Assembly (NCBI RefSeq): GCF_021462265.1
Contig: NZ_JAJONF010000011.1
Coordinates: forward strand, 62,001 to 126,000
Direction: 5' to 3'
DNA from: Streptomyces shenzhenensis
GTDB lineage: Bacteria > Actinomycetota > Actinomycetes > Streptomycetales > Streptomycetaceae
Length of the DNA: 64,000 bases
Both the position numbers and the translations under genes were made by a program. The notes under the pieces are model-generated. The model searched no databases, was not told the origin of the DNA, and saw only the letters and a program-made list of their open reading frames with translations. Of the stretch, positions 33,436-41,576 are shown one piece after another; the stretch's first letter is position 1, and every line of letters begins with the position of its first letter.

Positions 33436-34134
33436 TCAGGACCAGGCGATCTCGCCATGGCGGTCGATGAAGCGTCCGGTGCCGGCGCCGGGCTCCTCGG
33501 TGGCGAGGGCGACGATCGCGTCCGTGCCCTCGGTGAGGGTCTGGGAGCCGCTGTGACCGTTGATGTCGGTCGCGGTGTAGCCGGGGTCGGCGGCGTTGAC
33601 GCGAATGCCCTTGAGCCCCTTGGCGTACTGCGTGGTCAACATCGTCAGCGCCGCCTTCGAGGAGGCGTACAGCGGCGCGACGACGTGCGACTCGGACCGG
33701 CCGGGGTCGTGCGTGAAGGCGAGAGAGCCCATGCCGCTGCTGACGTTGATGATCACGGGGTCGTCCGAGCGGCGCAGCAGCGGCAGGAACGCGGTGGTGG
33801 TGCGGACGACGCCGATGACGTTGACGTCGAGGACGGCGCGGGCGTCCGCGGCGGTGAGGTCGCCGGGATCACCGAAGGGTCCCTGTACCCCCGCGTTGTT
33901 GATCAGGACGTCGATCCTGCCCTCGTGCTCGGCGACATCCGCGGCGGCGGCGGCCACGGACGCGTCGTCGGTCACGTCGACGGGGACGAAGCGTGCGCCC
34001 AGCGCGGCGGCTGCCTCTTCACCCCGCTCACGGTCGCGGGCTCCCAGGAGAACGGTGTGACCGCACGCGACGAGGCGGCGGGCGGTCTCGCGGCCGATGC
34101 CCTTGTTGGCTCCGGTGATGAAAGTGATCGTCAT
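33436..34134 (-). CDS. short-chain dehydrogenase/reductase
   Basis: NAD(P)-binding Rossmann protein of 232 residues, standard for the family. Motifs are TGANKGIG (7-14), the aspartate in PVDVTDD, NNAG (79-82), the serine in NVSSGMG and the catalytic pair Tyr156/Lys160 in YASSK. The TGxNxGIG glycine motif and length match classical carbonyl-reductase-like SDRs; the substrate cannot be predicted. It is divergent from a (now frameshifted) MmyB-type regulator 114 bp away, a common pairing in Streptomyces. Confidence 0.93.
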   Translation of the reverse strand: MTITFITGANKGIGRETARRLVACGHTVLLGARDRERGEEAAAALGARFVPVDVTDDASVAAAAADVAEHEGRIDVLINNAGVQGPFGDPGDLTAADARAVLDVNVIGVVRTTTAFLPLLRRSDDPVIINVSSGMGSLAFTHDPGRSESHVVAPLYASSKAALTMLTTQYAKGLKGIRVNAADPGYTATDINGHSGSQTLTEGTDAIVALATEEPGAGTGRFIDRHGEIAWS

Positions 34135-34248
34135 GCCTTCGATGGTTGCCTGGACGACGGAGCCGGGCCAGGGACGCTTCGACGGTGGGAAGACCAGTAC
34201 CACCCTCGCGCCCCCGCATGTGATCGGGGATGCAGGAGGATGAAGAGC

Positions 34249-35185
34249 ATGACGAGGACACCCCCCGGGGCCGGACTGGGCGCGGCGATCCGCACATGGC
34301 GGAACCGGCTTCCCCCGTCGGCCGCCGGGCTGCCGGTCGTCCGCAAGCGCCGGGCTGTCGGGCTGCGGCGCGAGGAACTCGCCGACCTGGCCGGAGTGTC
34401 CGTCGACTACGTCGTGCGTCTGGAGCAGGGGCGGGCCACGACACCCTCGGCGTCGGTGGTGGCGTCCCTGGCACGTGCCCTCCAGCTGTCCACCGCCGAG
34501 CGGGACCACCTCTACCGGCTGGCCCAGATCGTGCCGCCGGCGGACGGCACGATCTGCGACCATCTCCCGCCCGGCATGCAACGAGCGCTCGTCCGCCTCG
34601 GAGACGTACCGGTTGCCGTGTTCGCGGCGGACTGGCAACTGGTGTGGTGGAACCACGGGTGGGCCGCCCTGCTGGGCGACCCCTTGGCCTCGCCGCCGCG
34701 GATGCGCAACTTCGCCCGCGACAGGTTCCCGGTGGGCACCGGTCACACCCCCCCTCGTGCTGTGGCCGGTCACCGATACGGACCCCGACACCACCGACGC
34801 CGCCCTCGTCTCCGACCTGCGCCGCGCCACCGGCCGCTTCCCCCGGGACAGTCGCCTGGCCGCGCTGGTCCGTGACCTGAACGCAGGCAACGAGAGGTTC
34901 GCCGAGTTGTGGGCGAAGGGAGAGGTGACCGCGAACCGCGAGGTCCGCAAGACGGTCGATCACCCGTCGGTGGGCCCGGTCACGGTGGACTGCGATGTCC
35001 TGACCGACGGCGACACCGAGCTCAAGATCGTCATCATGACCGCCGCGCCGGGCAGCGAGGACGAGACCAAACTCCAGCTCACCACCGTCGTCGGCCCACG
35101 GGCCGGCACAACTGGAGCGCCTGCTGTTGAACGGGATGCGTCCGGTGACGCTGAGAGACCGCATCGAGCGGTACGTCTTCCGTAA
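34249..35185 (+). pseudogene. XRE regulator with MmyB-type ligand domain, frameshifted at a C7 run
   Basis: Starts at an ATG nine bases after AGGAGG. The HTH (about 35-75: RREELADLAGVSVDYVVRLE) and the first half of the MmyB-like domain (VFAADWQLVWWNHGWAALLG) are intact. At the homopolymer near 34747-34753 (CACCCCCCCTCG) the frame shifts. The expected remainder (LVLWPVTDTD, then SRLAALVRDLNAGNERFAEL and DGDTELKIVIMT) continues in another frame. Without the shift the protein would be about 280 residues. Either a true knockout, a sequencing error or slippage-based switching; the divergent SDR may be deregulated. Confidence 0.85.
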
Positions 35186-35374
35186 TCCCGGGGACTGGTC
35201 TGCGGAAGACCTTTCGACAACCTCGTGGCGTTCGAGGCCGGGGACGCCAGGCTCGCCCGCTTCCTGGAGGGCCTGGCGTCAGCGGACGTCCTCCTTGATG
35301 AGCACCTCCAGCAGAAAACCGTCAGCACGATCAACGGTCATCTCCGGTCTGCTGGGGTCGAGTTCGCGGCGTGA
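35103..35374 (+). pseudogene. C-terminal relic with one-base deletion (possibly AbiJ-like)
   Basis: Read as PAQLERLLLNGMRPVTLRDR, IERYVFRNPGDWSAEDL in one frame. After a missing base near 35212 it continues as FDNLVAFEAGDARLARFLEG through SAGVEFAA to TGA at 35372-35374. The coherent protein sense on both sides of the shift shows a once-real gene. The RYVFRNPxDWS segment reminds me of AbiJ-like abortive-infection proteins, but this is from memory and weak. Its 5' part has been replaced by the MmyB relic. Confidence 0.55.
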
Positions 35375-35375
35375 C

Positions 35376-36068
35376 TCAGAAGTCGTCCGCGCCGTTGCGG
35401 AGTTCGGGGGTCCAGTAGCCGGTGAGGGCCTTCGCCGGGTCGACGGCGACGCCGCTGCTGCCCGGCGCGGTGACGGCGATGACCGTGGAGTCACCCTCCA
35501 GCGTGACGGAGAACGCCGACACGGGTTCGTTGTCCTCGTCGACCCCGCCGTCCGACAGCTTCACCAGGGCATAGGCGGGCGCTCCCGCCGTGAGGACGAC
35601 CGGCGTGGCCGGCTTGCTCTTGGCGACGGCCGGGACGTCCTGCTTGTGGCTCTCCAGGAACTGGATGTGCGGCGCACCGGCCAGCCGGCAGGAGTGTCCG
35701 GAGGTGTTCTTCGCCGTGAGGACGATGTGGGTGTAGGGAGGGCCATCCTGTGGGGCGGCGGTGACGGTGACGTCCCGCGCGGTGCAGACCCGGGTGCCGG
35801 CGGACGCCTGCTCGCCGGTCGAGCCCGCGGAGCTGTCGCCGGCAGTGCGGTCCGTCGGGCTCTTCGACGCTGCCGAGTGCGCCGGACCGGTCGAGCCCGT
35901 CGCGCCGGCGGCATCGGTCTGCCCGCCGTCCGCCGTCTTCCCGGTCGCCGAAGAGGCGGCGCCGGAAGTGGACTTGGTGTGCGCGTCGCTCTGACAGGCG
36001 GTGAGGGACAGGGCAAGGGCCGTGCCCGCGGTGGCGAGCAGCATGGAGTGGTGACGCAGAAGGTTCAT
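35376..36068 (-). CDS. DUF4232 lipoprotein
   Basis: Exported lipoprotein of 230 residues. The signal peptide ends in the lipobox LTAC with Cys25 as lipidation site. A Ser/Thr/Ala/Gly-rich disordered linker (about 28-90) leads to a DUF4232 beta-sandwich opening CTARDVTVTA and containing HIVLTAKNTSGHSCRLAG. Such proteins are abundant in Streptomyces and have no known reaction. It probably sits on the outer face of the membrane. Only two bases separate its stop from the convergent relic, so no terminator space exists between them. Confidence 0.88.
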   Translation of the reverse strand: MNLLRHHSMLLATAGTALALSLTACQSDAHTKSTSGAASSATGKTADGGQTDAAGATGSTGPAHSAASKSPTDRTAGDSSAGSTGEQASAGTRVCTARDVTVTAAPQDGPPYTHIVLTAKNTSGHSCRLAGAPHIQFLESHKQDVPAVAKSKPATPVVLTAGAPAYALVKLSDGGVDEDNEPVSAFSVTLEGDSTVIAVTAPGSSGVAVDPAKALTGYWTPELRNGADDF

Positions 36069-36144
36069 GGAGAGTTCCGTGAGTGATTCGGGGCCGCGGT
36101 TGGTGCCGTCGGCCGGGGACGTTCCGGTGGAGTGGTGCGGTTGC

Positions 36145-36327
36145 TCAGTTCGCCCTTGCCCGGCCGGTGCGGCCGGACGGCAGGGCGTACACGAATGCGC
36201 GGGGACCGGCGTGCGCGGACTCCAGCAGTTCGGTGACGCTCTGGTAGGCCACGGCGGCGGTCGGCGTACCCGCCGCCAGGACGCTCCGCCTGGAGATCCC
36301 GGTGGTCTGCTCCTGGCTGCTGTTCAT
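36145..36327 (-). CDS. orphan Tat-signal peptide (truncated secreted protein?)
   Basis: Sixty residues: a twin-arginine leader (ISRRSVLAAG at 11-20) and then only about 40 residues without a domain, ending GRTGRARAN. A Tat leader normally precedes a folded cofactor enzyme, so this is probably the front end of a deleted gene. It could instead be a very small secreted peptide. No strong ribosome binding site is seen (GGGGACAC upstream). Confidence 0.4.
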   Translation of the reverse strand: MNSSQEQTTGISRRSVLAAGTPTAAVAYQSVTELLESAHAGPRAFVYALPSGRTGRARAN

Positions 36328-36626
36328 GAGAGGTGTCCCCGTTTCGTGCTCGTCGCGTGTCTGTCGCGTGTCTTCGGTGGCGGTTCGGCGGCGGGTGGTC
36401 GGTGCCCGTCCCCAGTCCGCACAGGGTCCGTGGTCCGGCGGCTCCGTCCGTCGAGGATCGGCCGCCCGGACTCCGTCCGCCGGGGAGGAGGCGTCCTGCC
36501 GCCTGACCTCAGTTGATCAGCAACGGCCGTCGCGTCCCAGGCGGTTCGCCCGGCAGAACTACCGTCCGTCATACTTCTGCCGGGGTGCTCGCGTCCGGAC
36601 GAGCCGGATGATCGGGGGACGCCGAC

Positions 36627-38933
36627 GTGCGCGGTGGCACGCCTTCCACGGAGGACTTCGGGCAGCGGCTGCGCTTCCTGCGGGCTCGCGCAGGACTGAG
36701 CCAGGAGGCGCTGTCGCACGCCGCCGGGGTGAGCGTCAGGGCGCTGGCCGACATGGAACGCGGGCGTACCCGAGGGCCGCAGCGCCGTACGGTCGAGGCC
36801 CTGGCCGAAGCTCTGGGACTGGACCGCGACGAGGCATCGGGCTTGGAGGCCTCCGCCGTGCTGGGGCGCCCCCGCCCTCGCCCGGCCGAAGGCCCGGCCG
36901 TGACCGTCCCGTTGGCCCTGCCGCGCGACATCCAGGACTTCACCGCCCGCGACGCGGCACTTGCCCGGCTGCTGGACCTGGCGCGGGACGCCGGTCCGAA
37001 CCGTCCGGTGGTCAGCGTGGTCACCGGACAGCCAGGACTGGGCAAGACCGCGTTCGCGGTGCATGCCGCGCACCGTCTCGCCCCGCACTTTCCTGACGGG
37101 CAGCTTGCTCTGGACCTGCACGGCATGGATGCCGAGCCGACCACTCCCCGTGACGCGCTGGCCCGGCTGCTGGGCGCCATGGGAATCGCCGACGCCGCGA
37201 TACCGGCCGGCACCGACGACCGGGCGAGCCTGTGGCGCTCCCTGGCCGCCGGCCGACGGCTGCTCCTGCTGCTGGACAACGCCATCGACGAGTCCCAGGT
37301 CGGCCTGCTGCTGCCCGGCACCGGCCCGTCGCTGACCATCGTCACCAGCCGCCAGGCTCTGGCAGGCCTGACGTCCGTTCACCGCTGTGATCTGGCTCTG
37401 CTGCGGCGCGAGGAAGCGGTGGAACTGCTGACCCGTATCATCGGCCCCGAACGGGTTCGAGCAGAAGCGCAGGCCGCGCGCGACCTGGCCGATCTGTGCG
37501 GGCATCTGCCCCTCGCGGTCCGGATCGCCGGACAACGCCTCCTCAGCCGGCCGCACGAGCGCCTGGGCAAGCTCGTCGCCCGTCTCGCCGCCGAGGGCCG
37601 ACGGCTGGACGGCCTCCAGGCCGGAAGCCTGCGGGTGCGCGCCGCCTTCGCGCTCTCGTACCGTCAACTGTCCGCGGACTCACGGACCTTCCTGCGGCGC
37701 GCCGCACTGGCTGCCGGGGCGGACTTCAGCCCGGAGACCGGCGCGCTTTTGGCCGGGCTGTCCTACGACGAGGCGGTCGCCTGTGCCGAGGAGCTGACCG
37801 ACGCCGGGCTGCTCCAGAGCGATCCCACCGCCGAGCGCAACCGGTTCCACGACCTGCTCAGGCTCTACGCGGCCGAGCAGGTCGAGGCCGAGGACGGCCC
37901 CGCGGTGCGTGACGCGGCCCTCGACCGGACCACGCAGTGGATGCTGTGCCGGGCCACCGCCGCCGCGTCGCACTTCGACGTCGACCACGACCGGACGGCG
38001 CCGTCCGGCGACCCGGACCCGGACACAGCACCCGTCGGCCGGGAGGAGGCGCGGGCCTGGCTGGAGGCCGAGCGAGCCCAGTGGCTCGCCGCGCTGCGCC
38101 GGGCCCACGACACGGGCCGGCACCGGCAGGTCCTGGACACCGCGAAGGCGATGCACTGGTTCTCCGACCGCACTCAGCACTGGGAGCAGTGGGTGGAGGT
38201 GTTCCAGCGCTCCTCCGGCTCCGCCCGCGCACTCGGCAGCAGGCGGGAGGAAGCGGTCCACCTCAATTACCTCGCCTGGGCCCACAACCTCTGCGTCCAC
38301 GACCCCCGGGCAGCCCTGGCGTCCGCCGACGCCGCGCTCGTGGCCGCCCGCGACAGCGGGGACGGACTCCAGGAGGGCTGGGCATTCGGCTACGGCGCGG
38401 GGGCACTGAATCGACTGGGCCGTACGGAAGAGGCCCACACGCGGCTGCGTGAGGCGGCCCGTTGCCTCGCCTCGCAGGTCTCCCCGCAGGCCAGGCTGGC
38501 CGAGCTGACCATCCTCAACAGCCTCGGCACCCTGCTGCGCCGGATCGGCCGACCGGCGGAAGCCCTGGACATCCACCGCCGCAGCGAACAGATCTGCCGG
38601 GCGGGTGTCCCGGGCCGTGCGGACGAACTGATCGCGCTGTACCACGCGGTCGCCCGACAGCAGATCGGCAACGACCTGGCGGCCCTGGAGCGCTGGCACG
38701 AAGCCGAGCCGCCGCTGCGGCAGGCCCTCGCCTCCTTCGAGACCGCGCAGATGCCGGCCTGGGCCGAACAGGCTCGGCTCGATCTGGGCCAGGTGCTCGG
38801 CGCCATGGGCCACCCGGAGGCCCGTCAGACACTGGTCGCCGCCCACGACGCCCTCGCCGCGCTGAGAAGCCCACGACAGGACGAAGCCGCCACCGCACTC
38901 GCCGCGCTGGACCGCACCACCACGACCGGGTGA
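36627..38933 (+). CDS. HTH-NB-ARC-TPR (STAND) regulator
   Basis: Large signal-transducing NTPase of 768 residues. An XRE helix-turn-helix (about 10-65: LRARAGLSQEALSHAAGVSV) leads. The NB-ARC ATPase follows, with Walker A GQPGLGKT (134-141), a hydrophobic Walker B run ending in RRLLLLLDN and the GHLPLAVRIAG motif. A winged-helix and then TPR-like helices (about 470-760) finish the chain. These proteins oligomerise upon ligand or protein binding and act as transcription regulators related to the ATPase part of AfsR-type proteins; the SARP domain is absent. GTG start with GGGGGA seven bases upstream. No obvious target is adjacent. Confidence 0.9.
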   Translation: MRGGTPSTEDFGQRLRFLRARAGLSQEALSHAAGVSVRALADMERGRTRGPQRRTVEALAEALGLDRDEASGLEASAVLGRPRPRPAEGPAVTVPLALPRDIQDFTARDAALARLLDLARDAGPNRPVVSVVTGQPGLGKTAFAVHAAHRLAPHFPDGQLALDLHGMDAEPTTPRDALARLLGAMGIADAAIPAGTDDRASLWRSLAAGRRLLLLLDNAIDESQVGLLLPGTGPSLTIVTSRQALAGLTSVHRCDLALLRREEAVELLTRIIGPERVRAEAQAARDLADLCGHLPLAVRIAGQRLLSRPHERLGKLVARLAAEGRRLDGLQAGSLRVRAAFALSYRQLSADSRTFLRRAALAAGADFSPETGALLAGLSYDEAVACAEELTDAGLLQSDPTAERNRFHDLLRLYAAEQVEAEDGPAVRDAALDRTTQWMLCRATAAASHFDVDHDRTAPSGDPDPDTAPVGREEARAWLEAERAQWLAALRRAHDTGRHRQVLDTAKAMHWFSDRTQHWEQWVEVFQRSSGSARALGSRREEAVHLNYLAWAHNLCVHDPRAALASADAALVAARDSGDGLQEGWAFGYGAGALNRLGRTEEAHTRLREAARCLASQVSPQARLAELTILNSLGTLLRRIGRPAEALDIHRRSEQICRAGVPGRADELIALYHAVARQQIGNDLAALERWHEAEPPLRQALASFETAQMPAWAEQARLDLGQVLGAMGHPEARQTLVAAHDALAALRSPRQDEAATALAALDRTTTTG

Positions 38934-38976
38934 GGCCCGGCCGGGCCCCCGAGGGGACGCCGACCGGGCCTCACCC
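38928..38976 (+). terminator. long-armed terminator overlapping the stop of the STAND gene
   Basis: GGGTGAGGCCCGG (38928-38940) and CCGGGCCTCACCC (38964-38976) are perfect 13-bp arms. The left arm includes the TGA stop codon. The 23-nt loop contains a smaller CCCCGAGGGG hairpin. Confidence 0.75.
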
Positions 38977-39058
38977 GCAGTGCGGCTCAGCCGCTCGCCG
39001 GACCGGTGACGACAGGTGGCCGCGTGCCGTCAGGGCCGCTACCGCTCTGTCACCACGG

Positions 39059-39490
39059 TCACGGGCACAGCGGGCCGGTGTCCGAGACGTTGCAGCTCAC
39101 CTGCCAGGGGCTCCACTGGCCGTTGGTGTAGCGCAGTCGGAACCAGTAGTTGCCGTCGCTGCCGACGGCGGCGATGGTGAAGGAATTGAGGCTCCCTGGG
39201 AAATGGCCGATGGAGACCCGGCTCTGGGCCCATCCGGCCATGGACACCCATCCGTTCCAGTTGCCGTCGGGGTAGCTCCAGTTCGTCCACACCGCGTGAT
39301 CGGTACCGACGACGAATTCCTGTGTCGTCCCATTGTCGAGTTCAGTGGTCGTGACGCGGTACTGACAGAGGTACTTGTGGCCCTTGTCCGTGCAGGTGGT
39401 CGCCGCCTGTGCCGGCGCCGCCGCGACACCCACCCCTGCGAAAGCGGCCAGGGCCGCGACTGCCGTGAGGGCACTCCTGAATCTGCGCAT
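39059..39490 (-). CDS. small secreted Trp-rich protein
   Basis: Exported protein of 143 residues with a classical signal peptide (MRRFRS then a hydrophobic core, cleavage near AQAA). The mature part has four cysteines and many Trp/Gly in a repeated pattern (VWTNWSYPDGNWNGWVS, YWFRLRYTNGQWSPWQ). This resembles a blade or lectin-like beta structure as in tectonin/PLL-type sugar-binding proteins, but it is too short for a full propeller. The second ATG (39488-39490) is preferred because AAGGA lies eight bases upstream. Function unknown; carbohydrate or surface binding is a guess. Confidence 0.8.
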   Translation of the reverse strand: MRRFRSALTAVAALAAFAGVGVAAAPAQAATTCTDKGHKYLCQYRVTTTELDNGTTQEFVVGTDHAVWTNWSYPDGNWNGWVSMAGWAQSRVSIGHFPGSLNSFTIAAVGSDGNYWFRLRYTNGQWSPWQVSCNVSDTGPLCP

Positions 39491-39656
39491 GTGCATGTTC
39501 CTTTGCCGAGGGGCGTGGTCGAGTCGGGGAAGGGAGAGGACAGGCGTCCCCGGCGCCACGACGAGTCGATCACGGGCATGCGGACGCAAACCATGCAGAA
39601 CGACCGGCAGAAGTAACCCTCGTCCGCCACGAACCGGCCGGTGGGAACAACAACTC

Positions 39657-40215
39657 CTGGTGTTCCATCCGCGGCCCCGCAGGTAGGCGGTGAAGTCGGT
39701 GACCAGGCTGTCCGCTGCAGCGGTGAGGGCGGGCGGCGTGCTGGTGTCCAGACGGGTCCAGTCCCGGGGGCGGGGGCGGGGGCGGGGGCGGGAAGAGTTC
39801 CGGCTGGTCGGGGTCCAGAAGGTGCTCTGGTAGTTGGCGTTCGGACTTGGCCCGGACGAGGGCGCGGCGTCGTTTGAGGGCGAGGCGGCCTTGGAGCCCG
39901 GCGGCGCCGGGCAGGAGGCGTCCGACCGCCTGTCGGGCGGCATGGGGGCCGGCGAACCACAGCTGATCGCCGTTCTTCATCGCGATCTGGGCGGTGTCGA
40001 CCTCGGTTTCGGCGACGACGATCCGGCACCTGCGGCACATCCCGGCGCTGAGCATCAGCGTGCGGTGGCAGCGGCCGCACTTGGCTTCGCTGCCGCCGCG
40101 CTTGCGCATCTGGTGGCACCAGTTGGTGCACGGCGCGCACAGGACCCGGCGATCGTTCGCCCAGGCGAGACAGTGTGTGCACTGTCCGCGCAGCTCAGGG
40201 TCCCGCTGCCCGCCC
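39657..40215 (-). pseudogene. integrase-type relic with Zn-finger head, frameshifted in a GGGGGC repeat
   Basis: Frame one carries a Cys-rich head: CTHCLAWANDRRVLCAPCTNW, then CGRCHRTLMLSAGMCRRCR, typical of the zinc-ribbon N-terminus of actinomycete integrase-like proteins. It runs to PDQPELFPPPP. In the GGGGGC microsatellite (39766-39789) the sense moves to a second frame: RDWTRLDTSTPPALTAAADS through YLRGRGWNTR, the start of a core-binding domain. The catalytic half is missing. Neither a start nor a complete frame is available. Confidence 0.6.
39766..39789. repeat. GGGGGC hexanucleotide microsatellite, four units
   Basis: Four perfect GGGGGC units followed by GGG, inside the integrase relic, where it would code poly-Pro or Pro-Arg depending on frame. 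Slippage-prone sequence at the point where the reading frame is lost. Confidence 0.75.
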
Positions 40216-40326
40216 TGGCGGGTGGGGCCGGTGCCACGCGGCCTGTACGGGCCGGTGCGGGACTGCCTCGACGCCGTCCTGGGCGACTGACGCGTTCCTG
40301 AAGTGTGGCTGCTGCTGGTGCGTCGG

Positions 40327-40533
40327 TTACAGGCGCTTCGCTGTGTGGTCGCGCAGCAGCAGCCACTGACTCGCGTCGGCGCCGTCTGAGCGCTCAGCCG
40401 GTCCGTGCAGCAGCACGGCGTAAGCCGTCCTCTCCGCCTTGCCCGGGGCGGCATACTGGCCTGGCGCCTCCGGGGCCGGGAATGACCTCGTCATGCCTTT
40501 CCAGGCCTTGTCCGCGTTCGGAGTGTTGAGCAT
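40327..40533 (-). CDS. small hypothetical protein
   Basis: Possible protein of 68 residues beginning MLNTPNADKAWKGMTRSF and ending LLLRDHTAKRL. The ATG (40531-40533) is preceded by GGGAGGGCCG, a good ribosome binding site. No membrane segment or known motif. It lies in a decayed stretch between an integrase relic and a truncated radical-SAM gene, so it could itself be a fragment. Confidence 0.4.
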   Translation of the reverse strand: MLNTPNADKAWKGMTRSFPAPEAPGQYAAPGKAERTAYAVLLHGPAERSDGADASQWLLLRDHTAKRL

Positions 40534-40556
40534 CGGCCCTCCCGGGCTCACTAGGG

Positions 40557-40796
40557 TCATGCAGTGAAGTGCACGCACGCGTGCGTGCAGACCCGGTACG
40601 GGTTCACCGTCCGTTCGAACGGCATCCGCGAGGCGCCCGGCACCCGGTTGATGATCGAACGGGCCCGCGCCTCGTGGAACGTCATTCCCCGGAACTCAGG
40701 CGTGTCGAAGGTCCGGGTCGTGACCGCGTCCGCGCCGAACAGCGCGGTGTCGGCCCGGCCGTGTTCGGCCTCCTCGGTGAGGTTCTCCCAGCGCAT
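40557..40796 (-). pseudogene. truncated Rv2578c-type radical SAM gene, cut before the third cluster cysteine
   Basis: Seventy-nine residues with an intact start (GAGGAGG before the ATG at 40794-40796). The N-terminal sequence RTFDTPEFRGMTFHEARARS and IINRVPGASRMPFERTVNPY is characteristic of the spore-photolyase-like radical SAM proteins of actinomycetes. The iron-sulfur motif should read C-x3-C-x2-C. Here Cys70 and Cys74 are present but the third position is Phe77, and a stop follows two codons later. The glycine before the first cysteine is also changed to Val. The catalytic remainder (about 270 residues) is deleted. Confidence 0.8.
40570..40589. repeat. 20-bp perfect palindrome at the truncation point
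   Basis: Positions 40570-40589 form a perfect palindrome, TGCACGCACG followed by its complement. It codes the CTHACVH segment of the truncated radical SAM gene and lies 13 bp from its new stop codon, so it may have promoted the deletion. Confidence 0.55.
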
Positions 40797-40976
40797 GACG
40801 CCTCCTCGGTAGCACTGCCCACAGAATAGAACATCTGTTCCCATGATCGTGCGGACGATCCGTGGAGACCGCGCGGACACCGAATCCGATCGCTTCCGGC
40901 ACCCCGATTTGGGTGGCCGGGCGCCGGGGTGGTTGGCTTGGCGCAACCCCGAGAACTCAGGTGCTGGAGGAAAGCG

Positions 40977-41420
40977 ATGGCGCAGGTCGAGGCCACAACG
41001 GAGCGGGTCGTCGGCGCGGATGCGGAGACGGTGTTCGACGCGCTCGCGGACTACAGCGGCACGCGCGCGAAGCTGCTGCCCGAGCACTTCAGCGAGTACG
41101 AGGTGCGCGAGGGCGGCGACGGCGAGGGCACCCTCGTCCACTGGAAGCTCCAGGCCACCAGCAAGCGGGTCCGGGACTGCCTCCTGGAGGTCAGTGAGCC
41201 CACCGACGGTGAGCTGGTCGAGAAGGACCGCAACTCCTCCATGGTCACCACGTGGCGGGTCACCCCGGCAGGCGAGGGCAAGGCCAGGGTCGTCGTGCAC
41301 ACCACCTGGCAGGGCGCCGGCGGCATCGGCGGCTTCTTCGAGAAGACCTTCGCGCCCAAGGGCCTCGGCCGGATCTACGGCGTGGTGCTCGACAAGCTCG
41401 CCGCCGAGGTCGAGAAGTAA
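40977..41420 (+). CDS. SRPBCC-family protein
   Basis: START-like (polyketide cyclase/dehydrase superfamily) protein of 147 residues. It opens QVEATTERVVGADAETVFDA, the usual first strand and helix, followed by long beta strands (EGTLVHWKLQATSKRV, SMVTTWRVTP, ARVVVHTTWQG) and a C-terminal helix (GRIYGVVLDKLAAEVEK) that closes the ligand cavity. GGAGG lies six bases before the ATG at 40977. Members bind hydrophobic ligands; no catalytic residues can be assigned. Single gene, no partner obvious. Confidence 0.88.
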   Translation: MAQVEATTERVVGADAETVFDALADYSGTRAKLLPEHFSEYEVREGGDGEGTLVHWKLQATSKRVRDCLLEVSEPTDGELVEKDRNSSMVTTWRVTPAGEGKARVVVHTTWQGAGGIGGFFEKTFAPKGLGRIYGVVLDKLAAEVEK

Positions 41421-41576
41421 CCTCCCGGAAAACCGGGGCCTGTTGGCTCCTCACCGGTTCGGGTGGATCTCCGGGCCGGTCGCGTTCGTGCCGTAACTCG
41501 TCGTGCCTGGCCGCAGTTGTCGCCCTACGGGAAACAGGGCGGCAATGGTGCGCAGGCGCGACGAGGGGAGCGGTAC

